Shown here: one piece after another, positions 6,886 through 13,693 of the stretch
Numbering within the stretch: position 1 is the stretch's first letter
How the letters are laid out: every line of letters starts with the position of its first letter
NCBI GenBank assembly: GCA_038255685.1
Contig: JBBSLC010000069.1
Coordinates: 1-15,674 of the forward strand
Source: CADCSY01 sp038255685
GTDB lineage: Bacteria; Actinomycetota; Acidimicrobiia; Acidimicrobiales; CADCSY01
Direction of reading: 5' to 3'
Length of the DNA: 15,674 nucleotides
Position numbers and translations under genes: made by a program
The notes under the pieces: model-generated
Databases searched by the model: none
The model's input: only the letters and a program-made list of their open reading frames with translations
Told to the model about the DNA's origin: nothing

Positions 6886-8594
6886 TGCCGGGCCTGGGCG
6901 CCCTCAGCGACCTGCGCGCCGTCGTGCGCACCCCTGACGGCGGCTGCCACGAACGCCCGATCGTGAGCCCTGGTGACCACGAGGTCGGCCTCCTCGTCGT
7001 CGGGGTCACCGAGCGTGACGACGGGTGGAGCTGGTCGATCGGCGTGCCTGGACCCGCTCCGGTGGCGGTGACCTCGGTCGCCCTCACCTGGGACGCCGGT
7101 CCCGCCGGTCCCGATCCTCGTCTGTTCTCCAACGGGTACCAGTCGTGGACGTCGTCGCGCGTCCGCCGCCTCGGCGTCGACGTGGACCCGTCCAACGTGG
7201 CGCCGGTCCCCACCCTCGTGCGGGAGACCCACCACGCCGACCCGGCGGTCTCCCCGATCGGCGAGCTGCGCTCGGAGCAGGTGACCGTCCTCGCCCTCGC
7301 CGGTCCCCTGCTGCTCGTCGGCTTCCTCGCCGGCGTCGAGCACGACGGCACCATCCGGGCGCAGCTGCGGGGGGACCGGGTCGAGGTCAGCGCTGAGGCC
7401 CACCTCGGGGGTGCTGTGCTCGCACCCGGCGAGCAGCGGCGCCTCCACCCCGTGGAGCTGGTGACCGGTGACGATGCCCCGGACCTCCTGGCTGGCTGGG
7501 CCGACCGGGTGGGGCGCGCCGGGCAGGCTCGCACCTCGACGCCGTTCCAGGTCGGCTGGTGCTCCTGGTACCAGTGGTTCTCCGCCATCACCGAGGAGGC
7601 GCTCCGCGCCAACCTCGCCCTCGCCGCCGACTGGCCCTTCGAGGTCTTCCAGCTCGACGACGGCTACCAGCACGCCATCGGAGACTGGGCCCGCACCGAC
7701 GCGAGCTTCCCGTCGGGGATCGCAGCCGTGGCTGATGCGATCGCGGCGGCCGGGCGGGTCCCTGGCCTCTGGATCGCCCCGTTCCTCGCCGCCCCCGGCT
7801 CTGACCTCGCCGCTGCCCACCCCGACTGGATCGTGCGCCACGCCTCGGGAAAGCCGCTGGTCGGCATGGTCAACGAGGCGTGGGGTGGTCACGTCCACGT
7901 GCTCGACACCACCGACCCTGCCGTCCTCGCCCACCTCGAGCACACCGCCGCAGAGCTCGTCGCTGCGGGCTACCCGTACCTGAAGCTCGACTTCACCTAC
8001 GCACCGACGCTCGCCGGTCGCTACGCCGACCCGTCGCGGACGCCGGCGCAGCGGGTGCGGGCGGGCATGGAGGCGGTGCGCCGGGGTGCGGGGGACGACA
8101 CCTTCCTGCTCGGGTGCGGGCTGCCGCTCGGTGCTGGGGTCGGCGTGGTCGACGGCATGCGCATCGGCGCAGACGTGGCGCCGCACTGGGAGCTGCGCCC
8201 CGGCCAGTACGCCCCCGGCGGCTACGCCGAGCACGAGCCGGCGACGGTCAATGCGTTCCGCAACACGCTCACGCGGTCCTGGATGCACCGTCGCCTCTGG
8301 TCGAACGACCCCGACTGCCTCATGCTGCGCACCTCGGAGACCGACCTGAGCGAGGGCGAGGTCCGCGCCTGGGCGCTCGCGGTCGCCGTCTCTGGTGGCA
8401 TGGCACTCGTCTCCGACGACCTGTCGCTGCTCGACGACCGAGCCAGGCGCTTGCTCGACGAGGTGCTCGCCATCGGGCGAGCGGTCGACGCCGACGCGGT
8501 GGGCGGGCGGACACCTCGGTGCTCGGAGCTCCTCGACGAGCCGACCCCCCGGCATCTCGAGGCCGCTGGCCACGTCTTGTCCACCTCGCTTTGA
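6885..8594 (+). CDS. GH36-type alpha-galactosidase (melibiase)
   Basis: 569-aa glycoside hydrolase of clan GH-D, best matching family 36, expected to cleave terminal alpha-D-galactose. An N-terminal beta domain (about 1-215) contains LFSNGYQSW (80-88). The (beta/alpha)8 barrel starts at VGWCSWYQWF (223-232). The substrate-binding QLDDGYQ follows at 256-262. The likely catalytic nucleophile is D369 in YLKLDFTYA and the likely acid/base is D430 in MRIGADVAPHW, both in their usual contexts. It is shorter than the 700-aa bacterial GH36 enzymes and ends soon after the barrel, so the C-terminal beta domain is reduced. No signal peptide is visible, so it is probably cytosolic. The ATG is fixed by the TGATG junction with the MBL gene. 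No sugar transporter lies nearby, so the in vivo substrate is open. Confidence 0.88.
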   Translation: MPGLGALSDLRAVVRTPDGGCHERPIVSPGDHEVGLLVVGVTERDDGWSWSIGVPGPAPVAVTSVALTWDAGPAGPDPRLFSNGYQSWTSSRVRRLGVDVDPSNVAPVPTLVRETHHADPAVSPIGELRSEQVTVLALAGPLLLVGFLAGVEHDGTIRAQLRGDRVEVSAEAHLGGAVLAPGEQRRLHPVELVTGDDAPDLLAGWADRVGRAGQARTSTPFQVGWCSWYQWFSAITEEALRANLALAADWPFEVFQLDDGYQHAIGDWARTDASFPSGIAAVADAIAAAGRVPGLWIAPFLAAPGSDLAAAHPDWIVRHASGKPLVGMVNEAWGGHVHVLDTTDPAVLAHLEHTAAELVAAGYPYLKLDFTYAPTLAGRYADPSRTPAQRVRAGMEAVRRGAGDDTFLLGCGLPLGAGVGVVDGMRIGADVAPHWELRPGQYAPGGYAEHEPATVNAFRNTLTRSWMHRRLWSNDPDCLMLRTSETDLSEGEVRAWALAVAVSGGMALVSDDLSLLDDRARRLLDEVLAIGRAVDADAVGGRTPRCSELLDEPTPRHLEAAGHVLSTSL

Positions 8595-8661
8595 TCGCAG
8601 CGATGTCTCAACTGAGGTGCGTCGGTGCCGAAGGAGAGAGCGATCGTGCTGCGCGCGCGCC

Positions 8662-8669
8662 AGGAAGGA
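8662..8669 (+). promoter_or_regulatory. Ribosome binding site of the GGDEF-EAL gene
   Basis: AGGAAGGA lies 10 nt before the ATG at 8680 and decides that start over the second in-frame ATG at 8701. The 85-bp gap after the alpha-galactosidase contains no TANNNT hexamer I trust, so the gene may be read through from upstream. Confidence 0.55.
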
Positions 8670-8679
8670 CTGCCCGACG

Positions 8680-11031
8680 ATGACCGCCCACCAGCCGCCG
8701 ATGGCCAGGCAGCCCGGTCGCGGGCTCTCGACGCTGCTCGACGCGCTGGCGGACGCCGATGACCAGGTGGTTGCGATCGAGCGAGCGCTGACGTGGCTGG
8801 TCGACGCCGTCGACGCAGGCGGGTGCGCGCTGGTGGAGGGCGACGCCCTCGTCGGACACATCTCCCGCAGCGGAGGCCCGAGCGCCGCTGCGATGCTCGA
8901 CGCAGGCACGGGGCGGCTGGTCGCACCGCCTCCGCACGGCCTCGATCCCGCTGCGACCCTCGTCGTGGCGCTGCGGAGCCGAGCTGCCTCGGTGGTCGTG
9001 GCCCGCCCTGGGCGCCCGTTCACCCGCGAGGACACCGCCCTCGCGAGCGAGGCCGCGGCGAGCCTCGACCTCGCGCTGCGAGCCGTCGACGCCGTGCTCT
9101 CCGAGCAGGACCATCGCCGTCGCTCTGACGAGCAGGCCGCCGAGAAGGAGGTCCTCGTGTCGACGCTCGAGCAGCGCAAGCTGCTGCTCGAGTGCCTGTT
9201 CGAGATCCAGCGGGCGATCTCGCACCGCGAGCCGATCCAGGCCGTCTTCGATGCGGTCACCACCGGCACGGCGCGCCTGTTGGGCGACGAGGTCGCCGGT
9301 CTCCGCCTCCTCGACGACGATCCTGCCTTCCTCTCCCTGGTGTCGTGCGTCGGCATCGATGCGACCCTCCTCGACGTCATCCGTCGGACGCCCGTGGGCG
9401 AGGGCGTCGGCGGCCGAGCTGTCTCCGAGGGGCAGCTCGTGATCGCCGACCTCTACGAGGCGACCTCCACGCCATTGCACCAGTTCGTCCAGACCGGGCT
9501 CCACACGGCGATGGCCGCACCCGTCCACCGGGACGGGAAGGTGGTGGGGAGCCTGCTCGTCGCCTCCTACCGTCCGGATCGCGTCTACAGCGAGGGTGAG
9601 CAGGAGGTGCTCTCGGCCTTCGCCGAGCACGCGTCCCTCGCGCTCAACGACGCCAGTGCCGCAGAGGCGATCCGCCAGGCGTACGCACTCGCGCTGCGCC
9701 AGGCGACGCTCGACCCCCTGACCGAGCTCGCCAACCGGTCGTCGATCCTCGATCGGATCCGTCAGGCCGTCGCCGAGGGGGTGGCGACGGGGGCCCACCC
9801 CGCCGTGCTGTTCATCGACCTCGACGGCTTCAAGAAGATCAACGACTCGCTCGGCCACGCCATCGGCGACGAGGTGCTCGTCCGGATCGCCGAGCGCCTC
9901 CGGCTGGCGATGCGCCCCGACGACGTCGTCGCGCGCCTGGGCGGTGACGAGTTCGTGGTCCTGTGCGAAGGGCTCGCTGATGCCGGGACGCGACAGGTCG
10001 CAGAACGGCTGCTCCGGGCCGTCGCCACCCCGCTGCCCGTGTACGGCCGCAGCGTCGTGATCACCGCGAGCATCGGCATCGCACGCGCCGAGGGGACGGT
10101 CCAGGCCGAGGACCTGCTGCGCAACGCCGACGTCGCCATGTACAAGGCCAAGGCGGCGGGACCGGGAAGGGTGGAGGTCTTCGACGAGCTCGTCCGGATC
10201 ACCATGCTCGAGCGCCTCGAGGTTGAGCAGTCGCTGCGCCGTGCGCTCGAGCACGGCCAGCTCTGCGTCCACTACCAACCGGTCGTCGACGTCGGGACGG
10301 GCGAGACCGTCGGCGCCGAGGCCCTCGTCCGGTGGGACCACCCCGAGCTCGGGATCGTCATGCCGGGCTCGTTCATCCACATCGCCGAGGAGGCGGGCCT
10401 GATCGTCGAGATCGGGGCGTGGGTGCTCGCCCAGGCATGCGCCGACCGTGCACGGTGGGAGCGGGTGGGGCTCTGCGGACCGGAGCACCGCCTGAGCGTG
10501 AACCTGTCGGCGAGGCAGTTCGCCGACCCCGGGCTCGTCGCCGTCATCGAGGGTGCCCTCGCACGCGCGGGGTTGGCGAGCAGCGCCCTGTGCCTCGAGC
10601 TGACGGAGACGGTCCTCATGGACGATGCCGACGCCACCGTCGCGATGCTCTCGGCTCTCCACGAGCTCGGTGTGCACCTCTCGGTCGACGACTTCGGGAC
10701 CGGGTACTCGTCGCTCAGCTACCTCAAGCGCTTCGTCGTCGACGAGCTGAAGATCGACCAGGGCTTCGTTGCCGGCCTCGGGGTCGCGAAGGGCGACGAG
10801 GTCGTCGTGCGTGCCGTCGTCGGTCTCGCAGCCGCCCTCGGGCTCGAGGTGGTCGCCGAGGGCGTGGAGACGGTCGGGCAGCTGGCGGTGCTGCGCTCGC
10901 TCGGCTGCGAGCGAGCGCAGGGGTACCTGTTCGGCCGACCGGGTCCGGGGTGGCAGGTCGGTTCGAGCGCGCTCGACACCGAGCCGCCGCTCGGTCAGGC
11001 AGCCGAGCTGTCCCGCACCAGCGTTCGGTAG
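8680..11031 (+). CDS. GAF-GGDEF-EAL c-di-GMP cyclase/phosphodiesterase
   Basis: 783-aa soluble signalling protein. Residues 18-140 look like a degenerate GAF-type sensor. A heptad-like linker (140-170) leads to a clear GAF domain (about 171-325). The GGDEF domain (about 340-500) begins DPLTELANR, has FIDLDGFKKIND and an intact GGDEF at 421-425. An RxxD inhibitory site (RPDD, 412-415) lies five residues before it. The EAL domain (about 515-765) has EALVRW (547-552), VNLS (607-610), LELTET (639-644), DDFGTGYSSLSYL (670-682), ELKID (689-693) and EGVE (727-730), so both active sites look complete. It could make and degrade c-di-GMP depending on the GAF ligand. There are no transmembrane segments. 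The start is ATG with AGGAAGGA upstream. The 3' end overlaps the opposing ABC gene by 37 bp. Confidence 0.93.
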   Translation: MTAHQPPMARQPGRGLSTLLDALADADDQVVAIERALTWLVDAVDAGGCALVEGDALVGHISRSGGPSAAAMLDAGTGRLVAPPPHGLDPAATLVVALRSRAASVVVARPGRPFTREDTALASEAAASLDLALRAVDAVLSEQDHRRRSDEQAAEKEVLVSTLEQRKLLLECLFEIQRAISHREPIQAVFDAVTTGTARLLGDEVAGLRLLDDDPAFLSLVSCVGIDATLLDVIRRTPVGEGVGGRAVSEGQLVIADLYEATSTPLHQFVQTGLHTAMAAPVHRDGKVVGSLLVASYRPDRVYSEGEQEVLSAFAEHASLALNDASAAEAIRQAYALALRQATLDPLTELANRSSILDRIRQAVAEGVATGAHPAVLFIDLDGFKKINDSLGHAIGDEVLVRIAERLRLAMRPDDVVARLGGDEFVVLCEGLADAGTRQVAERLLRAVATPLPVYGRSVVITASIGIARAEGTVQAEDLLRNADVAMYKAKAAGPGRVEVFDELVRITMLERLEVEQSLRRALEHGQLCVHYQPVVDVGTGETVGAEALVRWDHPELGIVMPGSFIHIAEEAGLIVEIGAWVLAQACADRARWERVGLCGPEHRLSVNLSARQFADPGLVAVIEGALARAGLASSALCLELTETVLMDDADATVAMLSALHELGVHLSVDDFGTGYSSLSYLKRFVVDELKIDQGFVAGLGVAKGDEVVVRAVVGLAAALGLEVVAEGVETVGQLAVLRSLGCERAQGYLFGRPGPGWQVGSSALDTEPPLGQAAELSRTSVR

Positions 11032-12878
11032 AGGTCTGCGTAGAGGCCGCCCGATTTCACCAGCTCCACATGGGTCCCCCGCTCGACGATGGTCCCTTCG
11101 TCGAGCACGACGATCTCGTCGGCGTCCTGGACCGTCGACAGCCGGTGGGCGATGACGAGCGATGTCCTCCCGGCGAGGGCGGTGGCCAGTGCCTGTTGGA
11201 CGAGGTGCTCGTTCTCGGCGTCGAGGTGGCTCGTCGCCTCGTCGAGGATGACCACGGCAGGGTCCTTGAGCAGCACGCGCGCGATGGCGAGGCGCTGCTT
11301 CTCGCCGCCGGAGAGCCGGTAGCCGCGCTCGCCGACCATGGTGTCGTAGCCGTCGGGCAGGGCGGCGATGACGTGGTGGACCTGGGCGGCCCGGCACGCC
11401 GCCTCGAGCTCGGCGTCGCTGGCGTCGGGGCGCGCGTAGCGGAGGTTGTTGCCGACCGTGTCGTGGAACAGGTGTGGATCCTGGCTGACCACCCCGACGG
11501 CGGCGCGCAGCGACGCCTGGGTGACGGTGCGCACGTCCTGGTCGTCGAGGAGGACCGCCCCACCGGTGACGTCGTAGAGCCGGGGCACGAGCGCAGCGAG
11601 GGTGGACTTCCCGGCTCCCGACGGCCCGACGAGCGCGACCATCGACCCGGGCTCGGCGACCAGGCTGATGTCGCGCAGGACGTGCTCCCCGGCACGGGCG
11701 TCGAGGGGTCGCAGGGCGGCGCCCTCCCCCTCGAGCGAGGCGAGCGACACCTCCGACGCCGAGGGGTAGCGAAACCAGACGTGATCGAGCTCCAGCCGGC
11801 CGCGCGGCGAGCTGATGGTGGCCGCGTCGGGTGCGTCGTCGACCATGCGCTCGGTGTCGAGGAGCTCGAAGACCCGCTCGAAGGAGACCAGGGCGAGCAG
11901 GACGTCGACCCGTGCGTTCGTCAGGTTCGTGAGGGGTTGGTAGATGCGGGCCACGTAGAGGGCGAGCGCGGTGAGGGTCCCGATGCTGAGCGCGTCGGAG
12001 ATCACGAGCTGGGCGCCGACCCAGTAGACGAGCGCGGTGCCGACGGCGGCGACGAGGCCGAGGGCGGCGAAGAAGATGCGGCCGTACAGCGCGCTCTTGA
12101 TCCCGAGGTCGCGGACCTGACCAGCGGAGCGCTGGAAGCCGACGACCTCGTCGTCGTGGCGCCCGAAGAGCTTGACCAGCATGGCGCCGGAGACGTTCAG
12201 CCGCTCCGCCATCGTGGCGTTCATGGTGGCGTTGACGTCCATGGCCTCGCGGGTGAGGTCTTGGAGCCGTGCGCCGACGCGCTTGGCGGGGATGATGAAC
12301 GCCGGCAGGATCACGAGGCTGAGCAGCGTGAGCCGCCACTCGAGGTACGCCATCACGACGACGGTGGACACCAGGGTGAACACGTTCGACACGACCTGGC
12401 CGAGCGTCCCGGTGAGCGCTCGCTGTGCACCGACGACGTCGTTGTTCATGCGGCTGATGAGCGAGCCGGTCTGGGTCCTCGTGAAGAAAGCGACCGGCAT
12501 CCGCTGCACGTGGTCGTACAGCGACGAGCGCAGGTCGAAGATCAGGCCCTCGCCCACCGCCGAGGACCACCATCGCTGGGCGAGGTCGAGGAGCGTGGCC
12601 ACGAGCGCGACCCCGACGGTTGCGAGGCCGAGCACCGTGACCAGGCCTCGGTCCCCGGCTGGGATGGCGTCGTCGATGATGCGGCGGAACAGCAGCGGCG
12701 GTGCGAGGGCGACGAGCGACGCGCCGGTGATGGCAGCGAGGAACAGTGCGAGGCGCGTCCGGTAGGGGCGGGCGAAGGCCCACACCCGCTTGAGCAGGGC
12801 GCGGTCGACCGAGCTCGGGAGATCGCTCTCCCTCCCGGCTCGCCGGTAGGCGCCTGCTGCTCCACCTCGACCATCCAC
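10995..12878 (-). CDS. ABC exporter half-transporter (MsbA/LmrA-like)
   Basis: 627-aa fused membrane-plus-ATPase protein of the type IV ABC exporter class, expected to work as a homo- or heterodimer. The membrane domain (about 30-320) has six predicted hydrophobic helices near 43-64, 78-100, 161-180, 181-197, 267-289 and 296-315. The ATPase has Walker A GPSGAGKS (418-425), Q-loop SQDP (Q466), signature LSGGE (522-526), Walker B VVILDE (542-547) and H-loop H578 in IAHRLST, so it should be active. A 25-residue insert (about 372-397) precedes the core of the ATPase. The substrate is unknown. The open frame reaches 12953, but that extension is antisense-frame translation of tRNA-Ser. I choose GTG 12878-12876, which has TAGCCT 7 nt upstream. 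It is co-directional with tRNA-Ser and tadA. Confidence 0.9.
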   Translation of the reverse strand: MDGRGGAAGAYRRAGRESDLPSSVDRALLKRVWAFARPYRTRLALFLAAITGASLVALAPPLLFRRIIDDAIPAGDRGLVTVLGLATVGVALVATLLDLAQRWWSSAVGEGLIFDLRSSLYDHVQRMPVAFFTRTQTGSLISRMNNDVVGAQRALTGTLGQVVSNVFTLVSTVVVMAYLEWRLTLLSLVILPAFIIPAKRVGARLQDLTREAMDVNATMNATMAERLNVSGAMLVKLFGRHDDEVVGFQRSAGQVRDLGIKSALYGRIFFAALGLVAAVGTALVYWVGAQLVISDALSIGTLTALALYVARIYQPLTNLTNARVDVLLALVSFERVFELLDTERMVDDAPDAATISSPRGRLELDHVWFRYPSASEVSLASLEGEGAALRPLDARAGEHVLRDISLVAEPGSMVALVGPSGAGKSTLAALVPRLYDVTGGAVLLDDQDVRTVTQASLRAAVGVVSQDPHLFHDTVGNNLRYARPDASDAELEAACRAAQVHHVIAALPDGYDTMVGERGYRLSGGEKQRLAIARVLLKDPAVVILDEATSHLDAENEHLVQQALATALAGRTSLVIAHRLSTVQDADEIVVLDEGTIVERGTHVELVKSGGLYADLYRTLVRDSSAA

Positions 12879-12885
12879 AGCCCGA

Positions 12886-12891
12886 AGGCTA
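12886..12891 (-). promoter_or_regulatory. -10 element of the ABC exporter gene
   Basis: TAGCCT (TANNNT) on the minus strand lies 7 nt before the GTG at 12878, giving a nearly leaderless mRNA and fixing the start. The same hexamer precedes both tRNA-Ser genes in this window. Confidence 0.5.
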
Positions 12892-12924
12892 CGGGTGCAA
12901 CCCGTCGTTCGACCTGCCTTGCAG

Positions 12925-12959
12925 CTGGCGGAGAGAGTGGGATTCGAACCCACGGTGAG
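12925..12959. repeat. 35-bp direct repeat, copy 1 (tRNA-Ser 3' part)
   Basis: CCA end, acceptor 3' strand, T-arm and variable-arm base of tRNA-Ser(CGA). It matches 14931-14965 at 34 of 35 positions (A versus G at the tenth base). The likely cause is ordinary tRNA-Ser paralogy, but it brackets tadA and the caspase-like gene. Confidence 0.85.
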
Positions 12960-13015
12960 CCGAAACCCACAACGATTTTCGAGACCGTCCCATTCGTCCG
13001 CTCTGGCATCTCTCC
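12926..13015 (-). tRNA. tRNA-Ser, anticodon CGA
   Basis: Complete class II tRNA. The acceptor stem is GGAGAGA (13015-13009) with TCTCTCC (12936-12930), followed by discriminator G (12929) and an encoded CCA (12928-12926). The anticodon stem ACGGT/ATCGT contains one G-U pair and encloses loop CTCGAAA, giving anticodon CGA (reads UCG, a favoured serine codon at this GC content). The long variable arm GTGGG/CTCAC and the T-arm GTGGG-TTCGAAT-CCCAC confirm a serine type. It lies between tadA and the ABC exporter on the same strand. Confidence 0.96.
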
Positions 13016-13026
13016 TGGGGTGGCCG

Positions 13027-13032
13027 AGGCTA
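13027..13032 (-). promoter_or_regulatory. -10 element of tRNA-Ser(CGA)
   Basis: TAGCCT on the minus strand, 11 nt before the mature tRNA 5' end, predicting a leader of about 5 nt. Its first three bases are the TAG stop codon of tadA. tRNA-Ser(GGA) has the same hexamer 12 nt upstream, which supports the assignment. Confidence 0.5.
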
Positions 13033-13485
13033 GCGGAGCCGCTTGGCCGCGAAGAAGGCGGTGAGCAGCTCGGCGCATGCAGGGGCCTCGACGCCTGCCA
13101 CCACCTCGACCTCGTGGTTCAGCCGGGGGTCGGCGCACAGGTTGTAGAGCGAGCCGCACGCACCCGCCTTGGGGTCCGGCGCGCCGAAGACGACGCGTGC
13201 GACACGTGCGCCGAGGAGGGCGCCGGCGCACATCGGGCACGGCTCGAGGGTGGCCACGAGCGTGGCCCCGGTGAGGCGCCACGACCCGACCGCGGCGGCG
13301 GCGTCGCGCAGCGCAAGCACCTCGGCGTGGGCGGTCGGGTCGCCGGTGCGCTCGCGCTCGTTGTGGCGACGGGCGAGCAGGGTGCCGTCGGGCGCGAGGA
13401 CGACAGCGCCGACGGGCACATCGCCGGCTGCTGCTGCGGCGACTGCCTCCTCGAGGGCCATGGCCATGGCCTGTCGATCGTCCAC
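13030..13485 (-). CDS. tadA: tRNA-specific adenosine deaminase
   Basis: 151-aa zinc deaminase. It converts A34 to inosine in tRNA-Arg(ACG), letting one tRNA read several CGN codons. The active site is complete: HAE (H53, E55) and PCPMC (C83, C86), with N42 in RRHNERE and the RVVFGAPDPKAGACGS segment typical of TadA. A member of the guanine or cytosine deaminase families is less likely, because the DPKAGA region and overall length fit TadA. The start is GTG (13485-13483). TAGGGT sits exactly 6 nt upstream, suggesting a leaderless transcript. Its stop overlaps the promoter of tRNA-Ser(CGA). In Bacillus subtilis tadA neighbours the SRP RNA gene and dnaX; here an SRP RNA gene lies 1.6 kb away. 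Confidence 0.94.
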   Translation of the reverse strand: MDDRQAMAMALEEAVAAAAAGDVPVGAVVLAPDGTLLARRHNERERTGDPTAHAEVLALRDAAAAVGSWRLTGATLVATLEPCPMCAGALLGARVARVVFGAPDPKAGACGSLYNLCADPRLNHEVEVVAGVEAPACAELLTAFFAAKRLR

Positions 13486-13491
13486 CGCGGC

Positions 13492-13497
13492 ACCCTA
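13492..13497 (-). promoter_or_regulatory. -10 element of a leaderless tadA transcript
   Basis: TAGGGT (TANNNT) on the minus strand ends 6 nt before the tadA GTG, so the predicted +1 is the start codon itself. No Shine-Dalgarno and no clear -35 are visible. Confidence 0.5.
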
Positions 13498-13613
13498 CGC
13501 CGGCACCGGTCGGCCCCTGCTGCCGAGAAATCGGATGAATGGTGCAGGAAGTGCAGGGTGGCGTGGCGAAGGGGGAGCGGTGGCGTCGTCGGGGTCGGAC
13601 GGCCCGGTTCGCT

Positions 13614-13637
13614 CTGGACGGCGCTGGGGCCGTCCAG
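13614..13637. other. 9-bp inverted repeat upstream of the caspase-like gene
   Basis: CTGGACGGC (13614-13622) and GCCGTCCAG (13629-13637) form a perfect 9-bp stem with a 6-nt loop. It lies in the 208-bp gap between the divergent tadA and caspase-like genes (13486-13693). It has no T-tract, so an operator or leader hairpin is as likely as a terminator. The short motif GTGCAGG recurs at 13542, 13551 and 13653 in the same gap. I see no gene there. Confidence 0.45.
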
Positions 13638-13679
13638 GGTCTGAGCCGTGCCGTGCAGGAACAGGGTCGCGCGGGTCCG

Positions 13680-13684
13680 GGAGG
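13680..13684 (+). promoter_or_regulatory. Ribosome binding site of the caspase-like gene
   Basis: GGAGG lies 9 nt before GTG 13694. It picks this start over in-frame GTG 13580 and ATG 13535. Third-position GC also drops clearly upstream of 13694, as expected for non-coding sequence. Confidence 0.55.
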
Positions 13685-13693
13685 TGGCGGCGC

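Noticed and set aside
6618..9380. Minus-strand open frame of 920 codons
   Set aside because: Shadow of the alpha-galactosidase and GGDEF-EAL genes, with low-complexity Arg/Ser/Gly composition and no recognisable motif.
8608..12783. Minus-strand open frame of 1391 codons
   Set aside because: It is antisense to the GGDEF-EAL gene and out of frame with the ABC gene. Its Arg/Pro/His-rich composition is typical of GC-rich shadow frames and it has no domain pattern.
12879..12953. N-terminal extension of the ABC exporter frame (beginning MGSNPTLSAS)
   Set aside because: It lies over the 3' half of tRNA-Ser(CGA); such a peptide is the usual chance translation of a tRNA T-arm. GTG 12878 has a -10 element just upstream.
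10332..13064. Plus-strand open frame of 910 codons
   Set aside because: It runs antisense through the whole ABC exporter, tRNA-Ser and part of tadA, all of which have strong family signatures.
13535..13693. Earlier starts of the caspase-like protein (ATG 13535, GTG 13580)
   Set aside because: Third-position GC is clearly lower than in the gene body and no well-spaced Shine-Dalgarno precedes them. They stay possible, because they would supply a basic region before the hydrophobic segment.
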